In this document: positions 46,050 to 57,026 of the stretch, piece by piece
Position numbering within the stretch: position 1 is the first letter of the stretch
Layout of the letters: each line of letters starts with the position of its first letter
Assembly (NCBI GenBank): GCA_963580455.1
Contig: OY756957.1
Coordinates: forward strand, 30,348,501-30,412,500
Origin: Euonymus europaeus
Lineage: Eukaryota > Streptophyta > Magnoliopsida > Celastrales > Celastraceae
Length of the DNA: 64,000 nucleotides
Direction of reading: 5' to 3'
Notes under the pieces: model-generated
What the model was told of the DNA's origin: nothing
What the model saw: only the letters and a program-made list of their open reading frames with translations
The model's database searches: none
Translations under genes and position numbers: made by a program

Positions 46050-48891
46050 AGTTAGATTTTTGGGGTTTTCTTTATATGTTTGGCTTGTGGGATTCTGGGT
46101 TGATGAAATTTGGGTTATATTCCTTATGTTTTGTTTAGGTGACCCCAATCATGTCCAAAAATATTGACTTGATTGTATGTTTGAAGCTAATGAAGATGAA
46201 GATTGATGCCTGCTACTCAAAAACATTTTCTTTGTCGTTTTGAAGCTTGATTGCATGTGATGGTGGTCGTCGTTTAGTTTGCCAAATGCTTCTGTTCAGT
46301 TCAGGCTTTATTGTTCCCTGTTCATGGTACATTACGCATGCTTTATTGATTTGTTCATGGTTTCCCAACAAAGTATGATTCTTCGCTCCTAGGTTGAGAA
46401 TTTGAAAGCCGAAACAGGTTTCCTCTCAGTGGCAGAAAATATGGTGAAAAATAAAAAGATCAGGAAAGCCATTCGTCACTCATTGACTTTTGACTCGACT
46501 GTTTCAATTTTGAACATTTGAAGTCTAAACATTGGAAGTAGCTCGAGGTTCAAAATTTTTAGTTTCTTCTCCAGTTCTCCTACATTCACACCCCATATTT
46601 TCTCGGCTTCCAAACAGAAAACAATGGAGAAAAAAGTGGCTTGTCTTTTAGAGGGATGAAGAAGGGGGGTCGAAGTCTTATAATTGACGCCATGGTAGGG
46701 GTAGGCCAATTGCTTGGTTGTCGGTGGTTTAGAGTGCGGCTGATTTGCTGTACAAGCTTGGTTTTGTTTGTCTGCCATAACTCCCCATCTGTCCTACACT
46801 GTGGTATGGTCTCACCAACGGGTTCCACCATTGATTTGGGTTTTATGTTCTTATACTGCAATGAAGATCTTCCCTTCTCACTAGCCAAAGAAAATAAACA
46901 ATTAGACAAAAGGATCTTTCCTTTTATTTCCTTTGTCGTTATCAATCATATTCATGTGTTAGCTGGCAATACATCACAAGACTATAGCTACAAAAATGAC
47001 GAAACACTATGAAATCACAGATCAACATTGCTTCAAGTGTTTGACAATATCTACTTTTATTGCAAGCATCGATAACCAAGCATTTGCGTTTCATTCTTGC
47101 AGAAATGCTTTCTGGGTTTAGACAGAAAAATCACTGGCATTCTCTGTTTTGCTCTTGAATGTTACCGATTCGTAACCTTTCTCGATCTCTTCGAGATGTA
47201 ATCCCTTGGTTTCAGAAAGGAAAATGTTGAAGTATCCCAAGACTTCTATATCTAAAATGTCTAAAGTGTGACAATACACATGCATTTGAATTTCAAAAGC
47301 GTATGTATTCTCTCCCAAAAACTTGTGATATATGACTTACAACATAAGATTCGAGATCTTTTTACACTTTATTCGGACTGCTATAAGATAAAGTTATATT
47401 TCAATTTTGAATTGTTGGATTGCCATCTAGATCCCTGTATGTTCAAATCGAAGGAAAAAAAAGTTGAACCTTGGCTCATAAATTTGACAATGGTTTATTT
47501 GAGATTTGTGTTTGTAATTTTTTCCCACCTAAATAATTGAATATCTTTTGGTGGGGACTATTTTCGCCCCCATTTTGTCATGAACATCTTCCAAAAAACT
47601 CATAAACCCTACTCTCTAAACACCTCATATTGTCGTTTTATCATTCTCTATTCTCTCTGACTTCTTCGTCTCAGCGTCTTCGGCGACTCCACCCAATTTT
47701 CATTGGATATATGGGAGGAAATGTGAAGAAGAGAGCCAAGGGAGAGGAAAGGCAGAGGGCCCAAGAGCAAGCCAGTCTCTCAATCGACGAAGGTCGGTCT
47801 TCAATTTTCGATGGGAAGAATTGGGGCATAAAAATCAGTGACCATTTTTGAGTATGGAAAAAAATTCTAAGCTTAAAATAAATATGTTGGATTCAATGGA
47901 TTGGTGCACAAATATACACACTCTCTCTCACATCGTTTCTCTCTCTTCTAAACTTTTTCTCCCACAAATTACTCTCCCCTTTATTGACATCTTCGCCTTT
48001 CGAGCTGCCATTGGTCACAAAAAATCAATAGTAGGTATAGCCCAATGGGTTTAATGGGCCAGTAAAAAAACGACAAGTCCATTGGATCAATGCATGCCGT
48101 TGTGAATGAGGCCCAATTGGTTCTCTGTAGGTTGGCCTCTTGTAAATTGTAACCTTATCTTTTTTCCTCTCTTGTCTCTGCATTTATGTGTGCGTTTGAA
48201 TTAGCATTTGTGATTTAATATTTTAGATAACATAAGGCTTATAGTATTATATATGTTTGTTTTAAATATTGATAAGTGTTTGATTTATTTTTCCGTTCAT
48301 AGCTTGTGTATTATTTTAAATACTATTTCAAATTGCTGTTTAGTATTTTTTCAGTCAAAATGCTTTAAAAATCGACATTTTAAAAAGCAACCAAAATGAT
48401 ATTCAAAATTGCCGTTTAGACATGACTAACATCTTGAATAGTAAGTAGCATTTCAAAATGGTACTTGCAATGCTTATCCAAATGGGGGATATGATACTAT
48501 ACCGAGCTTTTTTTTAAGTGAGTGATAAAAATAATGTTACATTCATCTAACAATCACTCCTAATTTATCTTTAATTTTATATGATATGTATTTTAATCAT
48601 TAATTATAAATACATACCTAAAAATCACTTAACATACACACATTCCATATTAATTGAGAGGCAAGGGGGTCAGATCTTGAGGTCTTTAAGCATTGTCCTA
48701 TCCATATAAACAGCAACCTAACTGGCAGGCCTTTGTCATACATTAAATAGCGAATTGACAAATGCTCTGGCTTGGTAGACAGAGCCGCTGCTCATCATAA
48801 ATTATATATGATTTGAATGCTGTGAATTAACTTTTCTGTTTTCGTTCATCATTATATACATATACGGCCTCCATCTCCCCCATGCAAAGCA
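46050..48891. other. Intergenic, ~2.8 kb
   Basis: No intact gene. Contains one weak minus-strand transporter-like relic (47118-47318). GCCGTTGTGAATG near 48097 resembles a MITE end without a found partner. Confidence 0.4.
47118..47318 (-). pseudogene. Possible relic of a sugar-transporter C-terminus
   Basis: The minus-strand frame contains FLSETKGLHLEEIEKGYES, which resembles the PETKGxxLEEIE motif closing the last helix of MFS sugar transporters. Nothing upstream extends the similarity and Pro is replaced by Ser. It may be chance; a real transporter would need twelve helices. Confidence 0.25.
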
Positions 48892-49360
48892 TTCTAACCA
48901 GGAAAATGCTAAAGGTACATAATATATTGTATCCATAACTTACATAATCTATGTGGCATGCTGATTGTGCATGCCACATAAATTTTTTGGGATACAAATT
49001 TTTTTGTCTTCTTGTGAATTGCCCTAATTCCCACCTATTGACTTGGAGATTCCCGCTTATCTTCTTCTTTGTCTTAACTCAACATTTTCTCTCTCATAGT
49101 TAGTGTCATTTCAACTATTTTTAGTATCATTTTTCATTTATTTTCATATTTGAGCTTCAAGTGTTCTTCAAAATGGAAGGAATGAAAGGATTTGTAGGCG
49201 AGTCAGAGTCGTCGTTGTCAAGGTATGTATACGGGGGGTGGATCGATGACTTCTGGCTGGGTTTTTTCTGTTCTTATCTGTGTTATGAGCATAAAGTTGT
49301 TATCTTGATGTGCTCCAATGTCTTGTTTTGAGTGTTGGTTTCGAGATTTTTGATCGAAGT

Positions 49361-49680
49361 TTTGGGTTTCGATTTATTACAGTTGTTCGAATTTTAAGCT
49401 TGGATTTAATGGGATTTTGTTTTTGCTGTGAGGAAATCATTGTTTCATTTATGTTGTCTGAGCATTCCGTATGGTTTATTTAACAGATTATACTTAATTA
49501 ATGACAAAGTAATTGTTAGTTTTGGATTTCGATTTATTACAGTTATTCGAATTTTAAGGTGGGATTTAATGGGATTTTGTATTGCTGTGAGTAAATCATT
49601 GTTTCATTTATGTTGTCTGAACATTTGGTAGGGTTTATTCAACAGATTATATGTAATTAATGACAATGTAATTGTTCGTG
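49361..49680. repeat. 160-bp tandem duplication in the MULE
   Basis: TTTGGGTTTCGATTTATTAC at 49361 recurs as TTTGGATTTCGATTTATTAC at 49521, followed in both by TTTAATGGGATTTTGT, CATTGTTTCATTTATG and AATTAATGACAA. Two copies, high identity, same orientation. Confidence 0.9.
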
Positions 49681-49725
49681 CTGAAGAAATAAAATGTTGC
49701 AATGTAATTAATTGTGTATGGGTAG

Positions 49726-49893
49726 CATTTTTCTGTGAAGAAGAGGTCAATCACTAAGGATGGAAGTGGGATTCACAAATATTTGTTGTTCACATGTGGG
49801 AGGTCGGATAAATATCAAACTAATCAGTGCATTGCACTGCCTAACAACCTAGTGCAGCACAACAGGAGCATCAACTCAAAGACAAAAGGATGA
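49726..49893 (+). pseudogene. FAR1-like DNA-binding domain fragment
   Basis: An open segment after a TAG acceptor-like site reads HFSVKKRSITKDGSGIH then KYLLFTCGRSDKYQTNQC, and stops at TGA. This resembles the WRKY-GCM1-type FAR1 zinc-binding module (GFxVRKRS, xxCSREG). A possible preceding exon at 49173 reads MEGMKGFVGESESSLSR with a GTATGTA donor. The rest of a FAR1 or MULE protein is missing, so this is probably a fragment. Confidence 0.5.
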
Positions 49894-50669
49894 GTAGATA
49901 CCCTAATTTTTGTGTTATGTTAGTGTTATTGATATGAGGTTAATGTTATGCTATGTAAGTTATTAATGAGAACTGGGATGTAGGGTATGCTTTTTCTTTT
50001 TTCCTATACTGAGGTTAATGGTTTTAATGAATCGTATTCGTAATATTTATTATTTTTCTAAGTTTTTGTGTGTTCGGTTGATCCTTATTGCATTAGGCAG
50101 TGTCTAAGTTTTTTTTTCTTATTTGCACAGAGGTTAAATGCATTGCATTATTTGTTAATACATTATGATAAAAATGCAATGCAATATAAAACATTATATC
50201 TCCGAATAAATTGTCTCAAACTAATCAGTGCATTGCACTGTCTAACAACCTAGTGCAGCATAACATGAGCATCAACTCAAAGACAAGAGGATGAGCAGAT
50301 ACCCTGAATTTTGTGTTATGTTAGTGTTATTGATATGAGGTTAATGTTATGCTATATGTAAGTTATTAATGAGAATTGGGATGTAGGGTATGCTTTTTCT
50401 TTTTTACTATACAGAGGTTAATGGTTTTAACGAATCGTATTCGTAATATTTATTGTTTTTCTAAGTATTTGTGTGTTCGGTTGATCCTTATTGCATAAGG
50501 CAGTGCCTAAGTTTTTTTTCTTTATTTGGACGGGGTTAAATGCATTACATTATTTGTTAATACATTATGTTAAAAATGCAATGCAATATAAAACATTACA
50601 TCTCCGAATACATTGTCTCAAACTAATCAGTGCATTTTGCATTGCACTGCCTAACAAGCCAGTGCAGTT
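49821..50669. repeat. 401/402-bp tandem repeat, ~2.1 copies
   Basis: TAATCAGTGCATT begins units at 49821, 50222 and 50624. Units share TAACAACCTAGTGCAGCA, GAGCATCAACTCAAAGAC, GATGTAGGGTATGC, GAATCGTATTCGTAATA, TGTGTGTTCGGTTGATCC and TTATCTCCGAATA-like blocks. The third copy is truncated near 50669. The first unit starts inside the FAR1-like exon. Confidence 0.92.
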
Positions 50670-50947
50670 GTCTATTATATTGTTAGTACACATTATTATT
50701 ATTTTCATTGTCATTTGCATTAATTCATGGTCTTTTAAGCCTGATTTAAATTTACGTGAGACATTACAATCAATATAGGCAACTTCATAAAGTATTGTAA
50801 TAAAGTGAAGATAACAGATAACAAACAATATACCATAGACATTAATGTGCTAGTTTAATCATTACACATTAAAACCTGTCCAAGTTTAGGTTAATTAGTC
50901 CAACAAAAGAGCACTACTAATAAACTATTAATCATAACAAGATATTA

Positions 50948-51480
50948 TCAGCATTGGACATTCCACCCGCGCTTCGGATCGTTCAAGAAACTATGAATAA
51001 GATTAGCTCGAAACTTGAGAATTTCATCCCTTTGAAGCTTTTTTGGTATTTTGCGATGTCTAAAGATGGAGTCCATGATGTATATGCATATAATGCCACA
51101 GTCAACCCTGCAAACAATGCAATGTACTGATGTAGTTAGTTCCATTATACCAAAATTAAAACATTATCAAATTGTTACGTAACACTCACAATGCATCAGC
51201 TTGTTGGGGTGTGTCCCAAATTGTCAAAAGTGGTGGTTTTATGTGTTGAATAGGATCCAGTATGTCAAAAACGTTGTCGTAGTAGGTCACCTATGGCACA
51301 AAAACAGTATAGAGCGGATGTTAGTTTCCCATTATATGTTTGGCAAATTAGAGGAGCAATGAGATACGTAATACCATTTTTTCTGCATCTTTGAGATACG
51401 GATCTGTTGTCTTTTTGTTTCTCGGAAGTATGGAATTGTAGTGTAGCCATTTCTCGTACTCACTATATATTGTTATGGTC
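50948..51480 (-). pseudogene. Ulp1-like (C48) protease C-terminal fragment
   Basis: Three minus-strand exons join in frame: 51480-51375, 51290-51190, 51107-50948 (ending in TGA). They read EYEKWLHYNSILPRNKK, then YYDNVFDILDPIQHI and IWDTPQQADAL, then VDCGIICIYIMDSIF and a KRGW end. DCG with the active-site Cys, preceded by a Gln, is the C48 catalytic signature; these enzymes cleave SUMO. The exon with the catalytic His was not found upstream (51540-52900 has no matching frame), so the gene looks incomplete. Splice sites are intact (GTATTA/CCATAG, GTGAGTG/TTTGCAG), suggesting fairly recent function or capture. Confidence 0.65.
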
Positions 51481-51539
51481 CTAAAAAATTATGGTTTATT
51501 ACATTAAATTTTTGAGGACCATAACAATATATAGTTTGT

Positions 51540-52660
51540 CCAATGCAACATCAAGTAGTGCAATGCAAAAACGCAATGTAACATATAATCTTCCAATGTA
51601 CTAGCATTGTAAACATTCAATGTAATATTAACCACGGGACAACGTCATCACCCATGATATCCACTGTCTACAGAGTTTTGCAGTTATTTGGCCTCAACAA
51701 TCAAAAATTAATTGATTTGATGCCAACCCAACCCAAAACCATCAAGAAATTAACTAATCAATGTAAATATAGGCATTAAAAAAGCTTGAGAGCTTTCAAA
51801 CAACGACCATGTAATTAAATTTGAATATAAAAACTTCATATAAGCACAATGTAGTCCATCAGAATGCAGCAACCGACAATAAGCAAAATGCCATCCTCAC
51901 AAATCACAGCGCCAATGGACTTGTGCAATAATTTGGCATAATAAAATAAACAAATTTTAAATTGGAACAATCCCAACCCAAATCTATCAACCACGTTACT
52001 CCCCAATGTCAATAAAGACATTCAAAAAACTTGAAAGCCATAAAAAAACCAACTTGTACTCAAAGTTCAATTTTAAACCTTCAATATTAGCACAATGTAA
52101 TCCTAAAAAAAACACAATGCATAAACCCACAATAAGGACAATGTAATCCTAAAATGACACACTATTTATTGTCTGGTGTAGTAACTTCGCATCAAACACT
52201 AACTTCTACTTAAATTCAGCACAAGCCAACCCAAAACCATCAACCAATGTAACTAGGAACATTGAAAAAGTTTTATTACTTCACAACAACCACAATGTAA
52301 TCAAATTTCAATATAAAAAATTCGAAATAACACAGTGTAATCAACAACTTTCCCAGCGTAGCAACCCCTTTACATTGAATACATAGAAACAAAAACAAAA
52401 TTTAATCAATAACCCCCTCAATGACTCAATTAAACATTTTAACAAACACAATGTTTTTTGTGGGAGGAGAGTGCATTCCAATACACAGAATTCATTTAAA
52501 CCCAAGAAAGTGATTTTCCATAATCAAACTGGTCGATACATAGGTCAAAGAAATGCACCATATTCAAGGATTGCAATGTAATCAACGATCGCAGTGTAAT
52601 ATTCGCATTCCCATACCACAATGTTTTACAGAAGGAGTGTAAATTTCTTACTCTCCGCAT
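51540..52660. repeat. Interspersed CAATGTAAT-like words
   Basis: Near-identical short words recur across this MULE segment: CACAATGTAATC or close variants at about 52092, 52138, 52292, 52332 and 52574, and related CAATGTA/CAATGCA words near 51541-51625, 51759, 51846 and 52240. Spacing is irregular. No coding frame is supported. Confidence 0.6.
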
Positions 52661-53339
52661 AAAAACATGAATAGAATCAAGAAAATAGTGACCCAACGCC
52701 ACAAAGCTTTAAACTAATACAATATACCTTCGTTGCAGGCTCAACTATAATGATGCTGTGTCAAACTCGAACAAATTTCACTGTTATGGCCGATAGTCGG
52801 AATCACCGTTGGAGAAACAATGGGTAAAAATCAGAAGATTTTTCGCAGCTTCCTGAAGGTGCTTTTTGAGTCCAATGTTCTTCTGGTTACACTTCTGGAG
52901 CTGGCTTCATTTTTTGTCGTAAAATGTGCCGGTAACTAGAGTTATCATACCACATTTAAAAGTGTAATAATGACCACTTTTGAAATTTCAAAGTTCAAAA
53001 TATCTGACTACATTGCCAACGTGGACTGCCATGTGTATTATGTACATTATGGATACCAAATCTTATGTACAACTAGTATTACCGAACTAACCACAATATA
53101 ATTTTAACATGATCATCAAAGGTCATTATAATTAAGGATGTTAAAAATATTCAGATCGGTTCCGTTGACATCCTTGATTATATACATTTGTAAGAGTGGG
53201 ATCCCATGTCGTCTTTCATTGGGTGAGATTTGGAAGTTTTGTTGATTTATTTATGATAATCTAACTATCTAAGATTCTAAAATCACAATTTCATATGCTA
53301 AATAATCATTTTAGTTTATACTTTATAATAACAATAATA

Positions 53340-53600
53340 GGGTTTAGGGTCTCTGATATTCAAGCAAATAAGATGGCTAGACCTCGGTATGGATTATGCG
53401 TTGAGTTTATTATTTTAGCTTTACAAAATCTAAATTGTAATGTTTCTTTTAGTGCCCAGTCTAGCAATATACTTGCGGACTCCCTTGCTCAGTTGGGTAT
53501 CACTTCAAATGACCTTATTTGGCGCATTGGTCATGTCCCTCTTGTTTGTAATCCTTTTATTATCCTGTTTTATCAGGTCAATGAAATCAGGTTTATCTAT
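53340..53600 (+). pseudogene. Possible RNase H-like retroelement relic
   Basis: One frame includes SSNILADSLAQLGITSND, resembling the NxxADxLAxxG motif at the end of the RNase H domain in plant LINE-type or captured RNase H sequences. Residues before it do not clearly match. Too short to be sure. Confidence 0.3.
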
Positions 53601-53759
53601 AAATAAATAAAAAACAATAATAAGGTAGATTCGGCGGTTGGGCCTCAGACAGTGAGACTAGCCACTATGATATGGTAGTTTGGGCCTTAGACAGGCACTT
53701 ACACTATTTGGGCTCAGCCCATTGACTGTCAGGCTTCAACAGTTTAAGCAAGTGTGAAT

Positions 53760-54029
53760 TATGCGCTCTCTCTGTCTCTCCAGCTTTTTCCCTCTCTTCG
53801 AATGGCAAACGCTCGACGCTTGGATTCCCACAGACGTGTATACGGATAGAGAGAGAAGAGAGCGCGTACTGTTTCGCAAATTTGTATCGATTTTTCCTTT
53901 TCGTGCAGAGGCATTGTGGAGGCAACTTCATTTCTGGGTATCAGATCCATTTTTCCTTCCAACGGTTTCATTTTCGACTCTGATTCGATCGCAAATCAGA
54001 GACATAGAGGAAGACCTTAAGCGATAACC
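53760..54029 (+). other. Probable non-coding first exon (5' UTR) of RABA5a
   Basis: A CT-rich leader-like stretch ends at ATAACCG|GTACGTC near 54030. The ATG of RABA5a lies eight bases after an acceptor (TTTCTAG, ending 55240). A 5' UTR intron of about 1.2 kb is therefore likely. An 88-codon open frame (53761-54027) lies in this exon; if transcribed it would be an upstream ORF. Confidence 0.5.
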
Positions 54030-55247
54030 GGTACGTCTAACAATATAATATTATATCTTCTCGCCTTTGATTTATATGAGTTTTTGTGCTTCTTTTGTGT
54101 CTTTCTAATGTTTGTTGATTTCTTAATATTTCTTTGTATGCGTTCCTTAAGTTGCTTGGGAGATTTAAGGTTCTTCAGTAAAGCGTAGTGTAATTCATTT
54201 GCGGTGTCTCTGTTGTTCTGATGTATAGACAATGCTGTAATATCTCATATTTAGTACTATCTATTTCAATTTCAAACATGAATTGATACCCAAATTTACA
54301 TTATTTTTTATGTTTTGTGTTGGCAATAACTGCCTCGTAGTCTTGGGTATAGTCCTCTAAGTTTCATTGCGTGCTGCGATGATGATGTTATTAGCCAAAT
54401 TGATATGCTCATTTTTGTATAGTCTTCAGAGCTCAAACAGTTAGATCTCAGAAGATTGCAGAGCTATTTTTTTGTATATGGCACTTGTAGTTCACTTTGA
54501 ACTCACAATTGAGAACATTTACGATACCAATTTGGCTGCGTTACCCATTTGCAAGGTTGCTTGGTTGTAACCCCGACTCAATGGGAGGAATTATGATGTA
54601 ACTGACCAAGGTTTTGTTTTGTTTTTCCTGTAAAAGGAGAGAAGGTTTTGGCTTATGAGTTCGTAGGAAGCTTAAATTTTTACATAAAGTGAAATGTGTC
54701 AATATTGCATAAAACAATCTATTTGATGTAGATTATTCCCCGCTTTTACAGACTTCTTCTTCAAGTTGTCTTTCCACATTATTAAGAACTATCGATCTCA
54801 CTAAATATTTATGTTCATTATTTATGACGCTGTAGATTAATCATAAAGATATTTCACACTCTTCAAGATGAGATTTTCAGATTCTGATGCTTTCTTGGCA
54901 GTGGAGGAACCTTAAAGCTTTGGCATTTAGAGGTCTTCATTGGAATGTTGCAGTGAAAAGCGTAGGAAATAAATACATTAGTGGCAGAAAGCATAGGGTG
55001 GAGTAGAACATAAGATTCTCAGATTTGGTTATACAGCAATTACTTTTTGGGCATTTCTCATCTGTATACTTTCCCTGCATTTCAAGTTTTTTCAATTTCC
55101 TTGCTTTTCTTATATTCTAATTTGATTTCCTCATTTGGATAGGTGAAGTTTAGTCTTTCTTGGTTTGCATATAAATCCCGGGAAAGTCCAGAAGGCTAGT
55201 CATTTTTAATATGGTTCTATAGGTTCTCAACTGTTTCTAGGTTGAAA

Positions 55248-56406
55248 ATGGCCTTCTATTCTGAGGATGAAAAAACTGAGGATTACCTATTCAAGATTGT
55301 TTTGATTGGTGATTCCGCTGTGGGGAAATCGAATTTGCTCGCAAGGTTTGCAAGAAATGAATTCTATTCCAATTCCAAGTCCACTATAGGGGTGGAGTTC
55401 CAAACCCAGAAAATAGATATCAATGGAAAAGAAGTTAAAGCTCAAATCTGGGATACAGCCGGTCAGGAGCGATTTCGGGCTGTCACATCTGCATATTATA
55501 GAGGCGCAGTAGGAGCTCTTGTAGTATATGACATTACTAGACGCCAGACATTTGACAGCATTGGCAGATGGCTTAATGAGCTTCACAGTAAGTTTTATGA
55601 CAGTAAACTGGGTGTTAGTTCTGTTTTGATTTGTTCTTTTCTTGTGAGAAAACATATTTGCCATAGATTGAGGCCTCACTAGAAATTCATCGGTTCTGCA
55701 GATAATGCATTTGTAGGAGGCATTCCTTAGTCAACAAGACAGGGCTCTGATTTTCCTGCTGTAGTGCCCTATATTATATACCAACAGCTCACATAACAAC
55801 CCATAAAAACTCTCATATGCAAGCCATGTCAGTGCTAATGCTGCAATTTACATTGCATTTGCAGTGGATCAAGTTTTGTATTATACAACCTATTGATTGG
55901 CAATAGATGTCGTGATTGGATCCTCGCTGGAGGTTCCTTCATTCCACTCTATTTTGATAAATGTACTGATTGGTTGTTTCTGTGCCTCAGTGGCCTTAAC
56001 AAAACCTTGCATCACCTTCTTAAGCATGATGAACTAAAGTTAATTAATGCAAGTTTGCTCTCTGATAGGTCACTCCGACATGAATGTAGTAACAATACTC
56101 GTTGGCAACAAGTCTGATCTCAAGGATGCGAGGGAGGTGACAACGGCAGAAGGCAAGGACTTGGCGGAGGCAGAGGGTTTATGTTTCATGGAAACTTCTG
56201 CTCTGGATTCCTCCAATGTGGCTGCGGCCTTTCAGACGGTGGTCAAAGAGATATACAATATATTGAGTCGGAAAGTAATGATATCTCAAGAATTCAAGAA
56301 GCAGGATGCTCCATTGATGGGGAGTGGAAAGACAGTAGTTTTACAAGGAGACGGAACCGAAGAAGTAGATGCTCAGCCTAAAAAAGCTGGGTGTTGTTCA
56401 TCTTGA
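55248..56406 (+). CDS. RABA5A: Rab GTPase, RABA5a class
   Basis: Two exons: 55248-55587 and 56069-56406 (678 bp, 225 aa). RABA (Rab11) GTPases direct trans-Golgi/recycling endosome traffic to the plasma membrane and cell plate. All nucleotide-binding motifs are intact: P-loop GDSAVGKS, switch I with [35 protein letters not shown] and ETSAL. The C-terminus KKAGCCSS holds the double Cys for geranylgeranylation. The start [22 protein letters not shown], the helper [16 protein letters not shown] and the tail [20 protein letters not shown] match RABA5a rather than RABA5c. The single intron falls at the RAB11-typical place before HSDMNVV. Confidence 0.96.
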
Positions 56407-56479
56407 AGCATGATTTCGCCATTCAGAACTTCTGTCAACTTTCTTCTTCTCCAAGTGTTAAATTTCTTTATTTTGCTGG

Positions 56480-57026
56480 AAAATTTGTTTAAAAGAACAT
56501 ATGTTGTTTTACTTGTAAGGCAGATAATGGCTGAAGAAGAGAAACTGATGGAGTATGTGAATGACCTTTTCAGGGTACATTAAAGAATTACCGCTCAATG
56601 TTCAACGTCTTCAGTGAGTGAGCATATTTTTCTTTTTCTCGCTTGAGCTTATTTTATATCTTTGCAAATGAAAATTTGTGTAAATAATTCTACTGCATTT
56701 CGTGCAAGAAATTTTATAAGAATTATCTCTTGCTTACTGGATTTAACATTTTTTTGTTGTCCAATCAAATCTTTTTTTTCCCTGGAAATTAATTAATTGC
56801 CCATGTGGTCGAATTAAATTGTCGAAAAGCCCACATGAGCCCACCACCAACAAAATTAACCCCAATTTCATGACAACCCGCACGAAACTCTTACTGTATC
56901 TACCAACCTCGAAACGAAACGAGACGAGAATCTCAGTCAGTTGATCAGTATCAATCAAATTGAATTCAATCCAAGTAGAATTTGAATCAGAAGTCGCAAA
57001 GACAACAATATTCGGGTGGGAGCGGA
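56480..57026. other. RABA5a 3' flank and Yippee gene leader
   Basis: Holds the 3' UTR of RABA5a and the promoter and leader of the next plus-strand gene. No other gene. An in-frame ATG at 56982 would extend the Yippee protein by 15 residues but is not conserved in type. Confidence 0.5.

Larger units (their letters stand above)
48901..53084. mobile_element. Mutator-like element (MULE), ~4.2 kb
   Basis: The left terminus (GGAAAATGCTAAAGGTACAT...) and the inverted right terminus (CGGTAATACTAGTTGTACAT...) match at about 42 of 60 positions, including GTACATAA, GTATCCATAA and TACATAAT. Flanks are TTCTAACCA (48892-48900) and AACTAACCA (53085-53093), a 9-bp target duplication with two changes. Inside are a FAR1-like exon (49726-49893), two tandem duplications, and a minus-strand Ulp1-like protease C-terminus (50948-51480). 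No DDE transposase was found, so it is non-autonomous or decayed. Plant MULEs carrying Ulp1-like genes are known (Kaonashi/KI type); membership of that group is inference. Confidence 0.82.
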
